A DNA stretch of 9,709 bases from Myxococcales bacterium (GTDB lineage Bacteria; Myxococcota; Polyangia; Fen-1088). Where the stretch lies: assembly GCA_003155465.1 (NCBI GenBank), contig PMCR01000340.1, forward strand, positions 1-9,709, read 5' to 3'. Below the pieces are notes generated by a model, which made no database searches, had not been told where the DNA came from, and saw only the letters and a list, made by a program, of their open reading frames with translations. The position numbers and the translations under genes were made by a program. Positions 1-6,524 of this stretch are shown in pieces (position 1 is the stretch's first letter; each line of letters starts with the position of its first letter).

Positions 1-530
1 TCCATGCTGGTGAGCAGGATTTCCCCTGCGCCCAGCTGGGCCATGCGCGCGCACCAGGCAACCGCGTCGATGTCAGTGGGCTTTCGGCCGCCGTGGGTGA
101 AGACCTCCCAGTTGCCGGGCCGGTCAGGACGGTGCCGGGCGTCCACCGCGACCACGATGGCCTGGCTGCCAAAGGCGTCCGAGGCGCGGCGGACCAGCGC
201 GGGATCGGTCACCGCGGCGGTGTTGATGCCGGCCTTGTCAGCCCCGGCCAGAAGCAGCTTGCGCACGTCCTCCACGCTGCGTACCCCGCCGCCCACAGTC
301 AGCGGCAGGAAGACCTGTTCAGCGGTGATGCGCACCACTTCCAGCATGGTGGCGCGGTTGTCAGACGAAGCCGTGATGTCGAGGAAACAGATCTCGTCGG
401 CGCCCTGCTGATCGTAGGCCGCGGCGACTTCAACTGGATCGCCGGCATCGCGCAGCTGCTTGAAACGAATGCCCTTCTTCACGCGGCCCGCGTCCACGTC
501 GAGGCAGGGAATGATCCGTCGCGCCAGCAT
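1..530 (-). CDS. hisF: Imidazole glycerol phosphate synthase, cyclase subunit HisF (3' part beyond window)
   Basis: HisF is the TIM-barrel half of IGP synthase. It uses ammonia made by HisH to convert PRFAR into imidazole glycerol phosphate and AICAR. Reading the minus strand from the ATG at 530 gives [20 protein letters not shown] and 176 residues before the window edge, out of about 250 usual. Asp11 (in PCLDVD) and Asp130 (in VVAVDAR) are the two catalytic aspartates of the family, at the canonical positions; the phosphate-binding VGGGVRS and the [10 protein letters not shown] segment are also present. The start codon shares one base with the hisA stop (TGATG), so the two are probably translationally coupled. 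The identification is secure; only the C-terminal third is unseen. Confidence 0.96.
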   Translation of the reverse strand, partial: MLARRIIPCLDVDAGRVKKGIRFKQLRDAGDPVEVAAAYDQQGADEICFLDITASSDNRATMLEVVRITAEQVFLPLTVGGGVRSVEDVRKLLLAGADKAGINTAAVTDPALVRRASDAFGSQAIVVAVDARHRPDRPGNWEVFTHGGRKPTDIDAVAWCARMAQLGAGEILLTSM

Positions 531-1261
531 CAGAGCTCTTCCTGGGCCGCGCGGGCCAGCGCCTGCGCCACAGTGAACACGCCCTCGTAGATGGCCTTGC
601 CGATTACGACCGCTTGGGCGCCTGTGGTCTTGACCTGATCGATGTCCTCAAGGCGCGCCATGCCGCCCGACGCGATCACCGCACAGGGAGCTATGCGGGC
701 CGCGAGCCGCGCCGTGGCCTCCAGATTGGGTCCGCTGCGCATGCCATCACGGCCGATGTCGGTGTACAGCACGGCTGCCGCGCCCGCTTCTGCCACGGCC
801 AGGCTGACCTCCAGGGCATCGCTCTTCGTGTCCACGGTCCATCCCTCGACGGCGACCTTGCCCTCGCGAGCGTCGACCGCGACCACGATGCGCTGGGGGA
901 ACCGGCGGCAAGCCTCGGCCACCAGTTCTGGCGTCTTGATGGCTGCAGTGCCCACGACCGCATAACGGGCGCCGAGCGCGAACATCCGCTCACACGCCTC
1001 GACCGTACGCACGCCGCCGCCGACCTCCACCTCCATCGTGGTCGCGGCCAGGATGGCCTTGATGGTTTCGTGGTTGTTCTGCACGCCGCCGGTGAAAGCG
1101 GCATCCAGATCCACCACATGCAGACGGGGCGCGCCAGCCGCGGCAAAGGCACGCGCCAGGGCGGGCGGGTTGTTGGAATAGACCTTCGCGCTGTCGCGGC
1201 GGCCCTGTTGCAGGCGGACCGCCTGGCCGTTCATCAGATCGATTGCGGGAAAAACCAACAT
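530..1261 (-). CDS. hisA: ProFAR isomerase HisA
   Basis: HisA (1-(5-phosphoribosyl)-5-[(5-phosphoribosylamino)methylideneamino]imidazole-4-carboxamide isomerase) makes PRFAR, the substrate of HisF. I start it at the ATG at 1261, giving [17 protein letters not shown] and 243 residues, the usual length; the frame is open 27 codons further upstream, but that extension overlaps hisH and does not resemble the family. Asp8 (PAIDL) and Asp130 (VVAVDAREG) are the catalytic aspartates, and VGGGVRT (79-85) and IASGGMA (196-202) are the phosphate-binding loops of the half-barrels. Only 11 bases separate it from the hisH stop, and it overlaps the hisF start by one base. Confidence 0.97.
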   Translation of the reverse strand: MLVFPAIDLMNGQAVRLQQGRRDSAKVYSNNPPALARAFAAAGAPRLHVVDLDAAFTGGVQNNHETIKAILAATTMEVEVGGGVRTVEACERMFALGARYAVVGTAAIKTPELVAEACRRFPQRIVVAVDAREGKVAVEGWTVDTKSDALEVSLAVAEAGAAAVLYTDIGRDGMRSGPNLEATARLAARIAPCAVIASGGMARLEDIDQVKTTGAQAVVIGKAIYEGVFTVAQALARAAQEEL

Positions 1262-1272
1262 GCTGGGAGTTT

Positions 1273-1905
1273 CTACAAGCCAACGAAGCGGCTGAGCAGC
1301 GCCAGGCCTGCGCGCTGGCTCTTTTCTGGGTGGAACTGGCAAGCGAACAGGTTGTCACGCGCCACCGCTGCGCAGAACCTCACGCCATGCTCTGCCGTCA
1401 GCGCAATATCGGCAGCGCGGGCTGGTACCGGGAAATAGCTGTGTACGAAGTAGAAGTAGGTCCCGTCCGGGGTATCGCGCAGCACGGATGCGCCCTCGGC
1501 GGAAGGGCCGCGGCGGCAGGCGTTCCACCCCATGTGGGGCACCTTCAGCGGCAAAGCGATGGCAAAGCGCACGACCCGGCCGGGGAAAACGCCCAGACCC
1601 TTGCAGGAAGGATCTTCGTCGCTGCCCTCGAAGAGTACCTGCAGGCCGATGCAGAGGCCAAGGAAGGGGGTGCCCTTGCCGATGGCTGCCATGACGGCGG
1701 CGCGCAAGGCCCCACCCGCGCGGTCGAGCCCGGCCACGCAGCCGCCAAAGGCGCCCTGGCCTGGCACGACGATCTTGTCGGCGCGTGCCACCTGGTCCGC
1801 GTCGCTGGTGATGAAGGCGTCGGCGCCAACGCTCGCCAGCGCCTTTTCCACGCTGCGCAGGTTACCGCTGCCGCTGTCGACTATGGCGATCCGGGGCTTG
1901 CCCAT
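1273..1905 (-). CDS. hisH: Imidazole glycerol phosphate synthase, glutaminase subunit HisH
   Basis: HisH is a class-I glutamine amidotransferase that hydrolyses glutamine and passes ammonia through the HisF barrel. The ATG at 1905 gives MGKPRIAIVDSGSGNLRSVE and 210 residues, a normal length. The open frame continues 60 codons upstream into hisB, but the family begins here. The catalytic triad is visible: Cys85 (in GLCIGLQ), His192 and Glu194 (in CQFHPEK). The oxyanion-strand motif reads PGQGAF (48-53) rather than the more common PGVGAF, a mild variation. It lies 26 bases after hisB and 11 before hisA, within a single apparent operon. Confidence 0.96.
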   Translation of the reverse strand: MGKPRIAIVDSGSGNLRSVEKALASVGADAFITSDADQVARADKIVVPGQGAFGGCVAGLDRAGGALRAAVMAAIGKGTPFLGLCIGLQVLFEGSDEDPSCKGLGVFPGRVVRFAIALPLKVPHMGWNACRRGPSAEGASVLRDTPDGTYFYFVHSYFPVPARAADIALTAEHGVRFCAAVARDNLFACQFHPEKSQRAGLALLSRFVGL

Positions 1906-1931
1906 TGATAACTGCCGGCCTTCAGCCAGGG

Positions 1932-2525
1932 CTAGCTGGTCAGCGTCCCCTTGGTCGACGGTACATCGCGCTCGCGCGGATCCGGCTGCACCGCCGCGCG
2001 CACGGCGCGCGCAAAGGCCTTCCACAGCGCCTCCATCGCGTGATGCGCATTCTCGCCGTACACCGTTTCCAGGTGCAGGTTGCACAGCGCCGCGGAGGCG
2101 AACCCGGCAAAAAACTCGCGCGCCAACTCGGCATCGAAGTCGCCGATGCGCCGGCCCTTGAGATGGTCAGCGCTATAGACCAGGCAGCCGCGGCCACCGA
2201 AGTCCACCGCCGCGCGGGCCAGGGCCTCGTCCATCGGGATGGCTGCCTCGCCGAAGCGCGCAATGCCGCGCTTGTCGCCTAGAGCCTCGCGAAAAGCCTG
2301 GCCCAGACAGATCCCCACGTCTTCCACGGTGTGGTGCCCGTCGACTTCGACGTCGCCGCGCGCGTCGATGGCGATGTCGACCAGGCTGTGCCGGCCGAAC
2401 GAATCCAGCATGTGGTTGAAGAACGGGAGCGGGGTCGCGATCTTGCGCTGCCCCGAGCCGTCCAGGTTCAGCACCACGCGGATCTGGGTTTCCTTGGTGT
2501 TTCGTTCGACAGTAGCTTGGCGCAT
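1932..2525 (-). CDS. hisB: Imidazoleglycerol-phosphate dehydratase HisB
   Basis: HisB is the manganese-dependent dehydratase that converts imidazole glycerol phosphate to imidazole acetol phosphate. The 197-residue product is the monofunctional form, without a histidinol-phosphatase domain. Both metal-binding repeats are present: HHTVED at residues 64-69 and HHAMEALWKAF at 161-171; FFNHMLDSF (35-43) is another conserved block. I prefer the ATG at 2525 (MRQATVERNT). An in-frame TTG at 2534 would add three residues. It is the first histidine gene visible in the operon; no hisC, hisD or hisG lies upstream, where the neighbouring gene is divergent. Confidence 0.96.
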   Translation of the reverse strand: MRQATVERNTKETQIRVVLNLDGSGQRKIATPLPFFNHMLDSFGRHSLVDIAIDARGDVEVDGHHTVEDVGICLGQAFREALGDKRGIARFGEAAIPMDEALARAAVDFGGRGCLVYSADHLKGRRIGDFDAELAREFFAGFASAALCNLHLETVYGENAHHAMEALWKAFARAVRAAVQPDPRERDVPSTKGTLTS

Positions 2526-2756
2526 GCGCCCCAACTATGGGGGCCGCAGGTAGCGACGTCAAACTCGTGCATGCCCCCTGGGATTCGGAGCAGGGGGCCG
2601 GGGCGGGCACTCTGCTCCGAACCGCCGTCGGCGCGGCGACAGCCGGAAGGTGGCCGGATCGTCGAACCGCTGCCGACCCCGCGTGCAACTGCCCGATCTT
2701 CCTCGGACAGCGGATGGCACCTTCGATGCAAAGGATGGCACGTGGAGGTACACGAG
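2526..2756. promoter_or_regulatory. Divergent intergenic region between hisB and a lipoprotein gene
   Basis: About 230 bases separate the start of hisB (minus) from the start of the lipoprotein (plus), so promoters for both must lie here. I see no convincing -35/-10 pair on either strand. The one clear structure is a perfect 10-bp inverted repeat, TTCGGAGCAG at 2584-2593 and CTGCTCCGAA at 2612-2621, with an 18-base GC-rich loop. On the minus strand it lies about 60-95 bases before hisB, where a leader structure or repressor site could sit. No histidine-rich leader peptide is visible, so a classical his attenuator is not supported. Confidence 0.45.
2744..2748 (+). promoter_or_regulatory. Shine-Dalgarno that decides a GTG start
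   Basis: GGAGG at 2744-2748 lies 8 bases upstream of the GTG at 2757. This spacing and strength favour the GTG over the far-upstream ATG of the same open frame at 2331, which would overlap hisB antisense. Confidence 0.7.
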
Positions 2757-3398
2757 GTGTTTTCCCACAGCAGCCCACAGCGCGTTCCGACGGCAGGTCT
2801 TGGCAACAAGGTACGCCTAGCCGCCCTTCCACTCGTTCTCGTCACGGCATGGCTGAACGCCGCCGGGTGCGCCGGGCCGCAGGCCTACCTCCCCTTTGAA
2901 CGGAAGACCAAGGTGGCGGCTGCGACTCGCTGGCAAGCGCTTGAAAGCGTGGCCAAACGCGAGCAGTGGAACGTGGTCGCGGCTGATCCACAGGACTACA
3001 CCATCCTCGCCTACAGCAATCCTTCTGGCACGTTGGGTGTACGCGACCGGATCAAGGTCGAGCTGCTCGCGGATCGCACGGTGGTGGAGACCCAGAGTGA
3101 AATCGAAGATCAAGGCCGGTGGCAGGCCAGCGCAAGTCGCTGCGCCGGCTACGCCTCTACACGCGAGAAGCTGCTGGCCGCGCAGATCGAATCGCGTGGG
3201 GAGCCCGCTGGCTCCGCCGGCGGCGCACCATCGCGCGAGGCCGAGCGAAGCGAGCGCGGTGGGGTGGCGGGTGGGGGGCCGAAGGGTATGGGAACCCTTC
3301 CACGGTTCCTATTTCAAGGCAACCAGAGCGCCGCGGCAAGCCCGGTGGTTCCAGGCAAGAGCACGGAGCTGGCGGCGGCTGAACCGGGACGATTCTAG
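2757..3398 (+). CDS. Putative lipoprotein with a repeat-derived C-terminus
   Basis: I do not recognise a named family. With the GTG start at 2757 the protein has 213 residues: a basic n-region (R9, K18, R20), a hydrophobic stretch around 21-33 (LAALPLVLVTAWL) and a lipobox-like NAAGC ending at Cys38, so it is probably exported and lipid-anchored. A compact globular part follows (about 50-146), containing strand-like segments such as WNVVAADPQDYTILAYS and IKVELLADRTVVETQSEIED and ending CAGYASTREKLLAAQI. From about residue 147 the frame runs into a dispersed repeat (3194-3316), so roughly 40 residues (GEPAGSAGGAPSREAERSER and onward) are translated repeat, followed by about 25 residues to the stop. 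The original C-terminus was probably near residue 146. Function unknown. Confidence 0.65.
   Translation: MFSHSSPQRVPTAGLGNKVRLAALPLVLVTAWLNAAGCAGPQAYLPFERKTKVAAATRWQALESVAKREQWNVVAADPQDYTILAYSNPSGTLGVRDRIKVELLADRTVVETQSEIEDQGRWQASASRCAGYASTREKLLAAQIESRGEPAGSAGGAPSREAERSERGGVAGGGPKGMGTLPRFLFQGNQSAAASPVVPGKSTELAAAEPGRF
3194..3316 (+). repeat. Dispersed hairpin repeat, long form, copy A (inside a coding region)
   Basis: Begins GCGTGGGGAGCCCGCTGGC and ends with a degenerate ATGGGAACCC...GGTTCCTAT hairpin. The middle (from GCGAGGCCGAGCGAAGCGAG to GGTGGGGGGCC) is nearly identical to copy B at 3401-3573. It is read through in frame by the lipoprotein gene. Its terminal hairpin has decayed compared with the other copies, which fits selection or drift inside a coding region. 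Confidence 0.8.
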
Positions 3399-3400
3399 TC

Positions 3401-3573
3401 GCGTGGGGCGCCCGCCGGCCTTCGGGACGGACAGCCCACCCTGCCCACCGCGCGCGCTTTCGCGCGCGCCCTCGCCGGCGGCGCACCATCGTGCGAGGCC
3501 GAGCGAAGCGAGCGCGGTGGGGTGGCGGGTGGGGGGCCTAAGGGCATGGGAACCCTTTCAGGGTTCCCATATC
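3401..3573 (+). repeat. Dispersed hairpin repeat, long form, copy B
   Basis: Starts GCGTGGGGCGCCCGCCGGCC just after the lipoprotein stop and ends ATGGGAACCCT-TTC-AGGGTTCCCAT (3546-3570), a perfect 11-bp stem with a 3-base loop. It shares the GAGGCCGAGCGAAGCGAG block with copy A. Relative to the others, the loop of the first hairpin is expanded by about 50 bases that contain their own GCGCGCG/CGCGCGC stem. The end hairpin could act as a terminator, although no long T-run follows it. Confidence 0.85.
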
Positions 3574-3625
3574 AGAGCACAGTCCATGTGGTAGCTGCGG
3601 CAGGGCAGATGTAATCTTCCCGGAC

Positions 3626-4498
3626 ATGAGCCGGGTTTCGACAGCCAAGTCTCCGACCGTCAGCGGGCTTGCCCATGGGAAACTGGAGGGCGCGGTAGCC
3701 CGCGTCGGGATCTTCCTACTGCCCCTGGCTACGGGCCTGCTCGGCTGCCGCGTCTTCTCTGTTGGCCTTGCCACTGACGGCGCGGCTGGCGACTCCGTTG
3801 GTATGGGTCATTCGGATTCGGGCGGCGGGGAGAAACCAACACCCAGCGACGGGTTGGACGGGGCGGCAAGCGATTCGAATGAGCACGGGGGCGATGCGGG
3901 AGAGCCCGCAGACTTGGAGCCGGTGATCGGCTTCCCTTTGATCGTGGGCTGTTCCGACGGAACGCGCGAAGGCTTTCGCGACATCGAGAACTGGCCGAAC
4001 TTGGCCGGTTGCGCGGGCGGCTGGCGGTGGGCCGGGTTGCTTTCCGAAACCTCGCGCGCGTGCCGCTGTGACCGCGTGGCCGGGAACGACAGCCCGAATC
4101 CCGAGGGAGTTGACTGCTCCGCCTCCGACCTGTGCGCCCCGACCTGGCACACCTGCCTTGACGGCCCGGACGTGGCGAGCCATTCGCCCACTCGCGGCTG
4201 CGAAAGCATCGTCGCGCCCGGCGAAAAGGCCTTCTTCATTGTCATGGCGGGCGCCTCGCCCCAGGGTGTGTGCTACCCCGATCCGTCGGCGGCAAACGAT
4301 CTCCACGGCTGTGGCTCTGGGTCTATCGGACAGTCGGAGTCACCTGGGTGTCCTCCGCTCACTCGCCGCATGGGCTTTGCCGACTGCGCTGCCACGGGCG
4401 TGTGGCAGTGCGGGACTGCGAATGACAGCCTGCGCGAGGCCGACGTGGTCACCAAGTCCGGCTCGTCCCTGGGTGGCGTGCTTTGTTGCAAGGACTGA
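3626..4498 (+). CDS. Cys-rich secreted lipoprotein, myxobacterial type
   Basis: The 290-residue product has a long basic N-terminus, a hydrophobic segment (about 28-40, VGIFLLPLATGLL) and a good lipobox LLGC, giving lipidation at Cys41. A low-complexity Gly/Ser/Asp linker (about 48-95) is followed by a Cys-rich domain starting at VGCSDGTREGFRDIENWPNL and ending GGVLCCKD. The pattern CDRVAGNDSPNPEG...DLCAPTWHTC, with many Cys pairs, fits an extracytoplasmic disulfide-stabilised domain; from memory, similar Cys-rich lipoproteins are common in Myxococcota, but their function is unknown. The ATG at 3626 has no clear Shine-Dalgarno; I keep it because no better in-frame start precedes the signal peptide. 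It lies 53 bases before the TonB-like gene on the same strand. Confidence 0.75.
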   Translation: MSRVSTAKSPTVSGLAHGKLEGAVARVGIFLLPLATGLLGCRVFSVGLATDGAAGDSVGMGHSDSGGGEKPTPSDGLDGAASDSNEHGGDAGEPADLEPVIGFPLIVGCSDGTREGFRDIENWPNLAGCAGGWRWAGLLSETSRACRCDRVAGNDSPNPEGVDCSASDLCAPTWHTCLDGPDVASHSPTRGCESIVAPGEKAFFIVMAGASPQGVCYPDPSAANDLHGCGSGSIGQSESPGCPPLTRRMGFADCAATGVWQCGTANDSLREADVVTKSGSSLGGVLCCKD

Positions 4499-4551
4499 GA
4501 ATGCTGTGACCCTCTCCGGCAGGAGTCTTGGCTGAAGTTGGGACGTGGCCG

Positions 4552-5355
4552 ATGGCGAGCGAGACAGTCGCTGCGAGAAACCGAGATACCGGACGGTGGC
4601 ACACGGCGCTGGCGGTTTCGTTGTCTTTGCACATCGCTGTTGTCGTCTACGCGGTGACCGCCATGAGCGCGCGGCGCAATGATGCTGCGACCGTGCCGAT
4701 TGAGGTCACGGTTCTGCCAGAGGCGGCGCCGTCCTTGCTGCCGCCTGCGCCTGCAGGAGTGGTTGCAGCAGCAGCGACCGCGGCCGCACCTGGGCGCCGG
4801 CCGCGGCTCGATCGGGTGGCCAATCGGCCGGCACCTCCGCCACCTGCAGTCGCAGACAAATGGCTGGCACCTGCTGCGCTGGCACCCACAGCCGTGGCAC
4901 CTGCGGCGGTCGAGTCCCATGCGGCCGTGGAGTCGGAGGGGCTGCAGGGCGACCTGGTTGTCCAGGCGGCAAGCGCGGGAGCCCGCAGCGGCGAGGGTGC
5001 AGCTGCGGGCGCGGCTCCCAGGGCGCATGGGCCCGGGTTAAGCACCGCGCCCAGGATGCTGCCTCCCGCCGAGGGCAACGGTCAGCTGGCCATCGATCCG
5101 AACGAGGCACGCTATCAGCCGGTGATCCCAGCGCCCTTGCGCAAGCCCGGGGCCAGGTTCGCGCCCCTGGTCAAGCTGTGCGTTGGCAAAGATGGTTCAG
5201 TGGGCGACGTGACGGTGATGCGGCCCTCGGATCCGACGGTTGACCCGGCCATAGTCGAGAAGATTCGCCTCTTCAAGTTCAGGCCCTATCTCGACCACGG
5301 CCGGCCCATCCCCTTCTGCTTCTTCCGCGAGTATCGGCTGTCGGTCGAGGAGTAA
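4552..5355 (+). CDS. TonB-like energy transducer
   Basis: TonB proteins span the inner membrane and couple the proton motive force (with ExbB/ExbD) to outer-membrane transporters. The 267-residue product shows the usual layout: a short cytoplasmic N-terminus, one membrane segment (about 18-38, ALAVSLSLHIAVVVYAVTAM), an Ala/Pro-rich periplasmic linker (about 55-190, with LAPAALAPTAVAPAA-type repetition) and a C-terminal domain (about 190-265) with VKLCVGKDGSVGDV, VEKIRLFKFRPY and PFCFFREYRL. Two Cys (210, 256) in the C-terminal domain could form a disulfide. I choose the ATG at 4552, preceded by GGGA 8 bases upstream; a TTG at 4528 in the same frame sits only 2 bases from an AGGAG and is less likely. 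No ExbB/ExbD or receptor gene is in view. Confidence 0.82.
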   Translation: MASETVAARNRDTGRWHTALAVSLSLHIAVVVYAVTAMSARRNDAATVPIEVTVLPEAAPSLLPPAPAGVVAAAATAAAPGRRPRLDRVANRPAPPPPAVADKWLAPAALAPTAVAPAAVESHAAVESEGLQGDLVVQAASAGARSGEGAAAGAAPRAHGPGLSTAPRMLPPAEGNGQLAIDPNEARYQPVIPAPLRKPGARFAPLVKLCVGKDGSVGDVTVMRPSDPTVDPAIVEKIRLFKFRPYLDHGRPIPFCFFREYRLSVEE

Positions 5356-5374
5356 GTAGTGAGGAGTAAGTAGT
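5347..5374 (+). repeat. Perfect 14-bp tandem duplication over the TonB-like stop codon
   Basis: GAGGAGTAAGTAGT occurs at 5347-5360 and again at 5361-5374. The first copy contains the TAA stop (5353-5355); the second abuts repeat copy C. This looks like slippage or a footprint of the repeat's arrival. Confidence 0.85.
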
Positions 5375-5375
5375 C

Positions 5376-5453
5376 GCGTGGGGAGCCCGCCGGCTAGGCC
5401 GGCGGCGCACCATCGCGGGAGGGAATGGGAACCCTCCCAGGGTTCCCATTTTA
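5376..5453 (+). repeat. Dispersed hairpin repeat, short form, copy C (intact)
   Basis: A 78-bp unit with two hairpins: CCGCCGGC-TAG-GCCGGCGG (5387-5405) and AATGGGAACCCT-CCC-AGGGTTCCCATT (5424-5450), followed by TTTA. It lacks the GCCGAGCGAAGCGAG block of copies A and B. It sits directly after the TonB-like gene and in tandem with copy D, so its second hairpin is a plausible terminator for that gene. An alternative pairing GGGAGGG/CCCTCCC (5417-5423 with 5432-5438) competes with the second hairpin. Confidence 0.9.
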
Positions 5454-5497
5454 GCGTGGGGAGCCCGCCGGCTAGGCCGGCGGCGCACCATCGCGGG
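5454..5497 (+). repeat. Dispersed repeat copy D, left part, interrupted by an insertion
   Basis: Identical to the first 44 bases of copy C (GCGTGGGGAGCCCGCCGG onward), in tandem with it at 78-bp period, but ends abruptly at CCATCGCGGG. The missing remainder is found at 9615-9654, on the far side of the mobile element. Confidence 0.9.
5488..5497. repeat. Target-site duplication, left copy
   Basis: CCATCGCGGG, also at 9615-9624. Intact repeat copy C contains this 10-mer once, at 5410-5419, so the second copy arose on insertion. The exact size (6 to 10 bp) is slightly ambiguous, because GG/CC at the junction could belong to the inverted repeats. Confidence 0.8.
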
Positions 5498-5517
5498 GGC
5501 TATGCCCGCCATTTGCC
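5498..5517. repeat. Left terminal inverted repeat
   Basis: GGCTATGCCCGCCATTTGCC, matching the right end at 17 of 20 positions (differences at positions 5, 15 and 17). It contains one inverted copy of the subterminal motif (AATGGCGGGCA on the minus strand). Confidence 0.8.
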
Positions 5518-5528
5518 AGAGCACCGCG

Positions 5529-5560
5529 AAATGCCGGGCAGCGCGGGGAATTGGCGGGCA
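5529..5560 (+). repeat. Left subterminal motif pair (putative transposase-binding sites)
   Basis: AAATGCCGGGCA at 5529-5540 and AATTGGCGGGCA at 5549-5560, 20 bp apart. They match the motif seen in the terminal repeat and three times at the right end. A degenerate third site (ATTGGTCCGGGCG, about 5566-5578) may follow. Confidence 0.65.
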
Positions 5561-5588
5561 GGCGGATTGGTCCGGGCGGAGCGATGTG

Positions 5589-5616
5589 TTGACAGTTTTT
5601 GAGACGGTGAGATCAT
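5589..5616 (+). promoter_or_regulatory. Sigma70-like promoter of the Ntn-hydrolase-like gene
   Basis: A perfect TTGACA (5589-5594), a 16-base spacer and GATCAT (5611-5616, 4 of 6 to TATAAT). Transcription would start near 5623, leaving a leader of about 10 bases that carries the Shine-Dalgarno. It lies inside the element, so the cargo has its own promoter. Confidence 0.5.
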
Positions 5617-5622
5617 GTTTCC

Positions 5623-5628
5623 AGGAGG
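5623..5628 (+). promoter_or_regulatory. Shine-Dalgarno that decides the start of the Ntn-hydrolase-like gene
   Basis: AGGAGG, 5 bases before the ATG at 5634. It argues against the earlier in-frame ATG at 5502, which lies within the terminal inverted repeat. Confidence 0.75.
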
Positions 5629-5633
5629 GCGGC

Positions 5634-6524
5634 ATGACGATCGCATCGTGTTTTTTGCTTCCGGAGGGAGCTATCCTTTCATCCGATAGCACGACAACAT
5701 CTGTGGAAATGGGGATCGATCCATCCCAGGCGCCGATCGTCCGATACTTTCAGCACGGCCAGAAGATTTTCGAGGTTGGAGAGAATGGCACCTTGGCCCT
5801 AGTGACATGGGGTTGCGGCGGGCTTGGAAACATCAGCTATCGAACGATCATCGCACAGTTTTCAGATCTGATTGATGAGGGCAAGGTTGTCGATATGTCA
5901 GGCGCTGTCGAACAATGGCGACAGCTTTTTTGGCAGTCCTATCAAAGCGCCTTCGCTCCATGGATACAGGCAGCAAGGCAACTCACTACGGTGCCACCCG
6001 TGGACCAGAATATTCGGAAGTCGCTTGATGCAATCATCAACCGGCTGACAGTCGGTTTTTGCATCGCTGGTCGTTACGGGAAAGATCGAACGCCTTCATC
6101 CTCTGTGCTTACCTTCATGCCGACGCAAGTTGCACCGCCAAATCCAGAACCCATGGGCATGGGGGATCTTAGATTCTGGGGATGGCCGGCCTTGGTCAAC
6201 CGGATTGCGCTTGGGTTTGACCCGGACCTACTTGGAATGGTACTTGCTTCTGGAAAATGGTCTGGAACCCCTCAGGAACTGTTCCAGATTATGTCTCAGA
6301 AGAACCTAAAGCTTCCCAGGATCATGCCGATACGAGACGCAATTGAGCTTACATATTCGATGATTGACGCGACGATAAAGACGCTAAAATTTTCGCACTT
6401 GCCCCACATCTGTGGCGGGCCGATCGAGGTAGCGCTTCTCAGGACAGATCGCCCCTTCAGGTGGGTTACGCACAAGTCGTTCACCGCTGCTCTGGATGAC
6501 AAAGGGACACACAAATGGACTTGA
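5634..6524 (+). CDS. Proteasome-fold, Ntn-hydrolase-like protein (element cargo)
   Basis: The 296-residue product begins MTIASCFLLPEGAILSSDST. If the initiator Met is removed, Thr becomes residue 1 and the Asp in SSDS becomes residue 17, the spacing of the Thr1/Asp17 pair in 20S proteasome beta subunits and HslV. A Lys in GQKIFEVGENGTLALVTWG (Lys44 counting Met1) could be the equivalent of Lys33, displaced by an insertion of about 10 residues, and the following strand and GCGGLG turn resemble the fold. The C-terminal half (about 150-296) is longer than a proteasome subunit and unrecognised. This makes an N-terminal threonine hydrolase plausible, but activity and substrate are inference. No ATPase partner is encoded nearby. 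It overlaps the next gene by 10 bases; its codon use is more A+T-rich than the host genes, as expected for transferred cargo. Confidence 0.6.
   Translation: MTIASCFLLPEGAILSSDSTTTSVEMGIDPSQAPIVRYFQHGQKIFEVGENGTLALVTWGCGGLGNISYRTIIAQFSDLIDEGKVVDMSGAVEQWRQLFWQSYQSAFAPWIQAARQLTTVPPVDQNIRKSLDAIINRLTVGFCIAGRYGKDRTPSSSVLTFMPTQVAPPNPEPMGMGDLRFWGWPALVNRIALGFDPDLLGMVLASGKWSGTPQELFQIMSQKNLKLPRIMPIRDAIELTYSMIDATIKTLKFSHLPHICGGPIEVALLRTDRPFRWVTHKSFTAALDDKGTHKWT

Noticed and set aside
93..2282. Several long plus-strand open frames opposite the histidine genes (93-590, 614-1438, 1243-1908, 1532-2161, 1905-2282)
   Set aside because: They are antisense shadows of high-GC coding sequence; the minus-strand frames encode clear HisF, HisA, HisH and HisB, and the plus frames have no family features.
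2331..2756. Upstream extension of the lipoprotein frame to an ATG at 2331
   Set aside because: It would run antisense over hisB and place the signal peptide in mid-protein; the GTG at 2757 has a strong GGAGG at good spacing.
5502..5633. Earlier ATG at 5502 for the Ntn-hydrolase-like gene
   Set aside because: It lies in the terminal inverted repeat, before the predicted promoter, and would bury the Thr nucleophile; AGGAGG supports the ATG at 5634.
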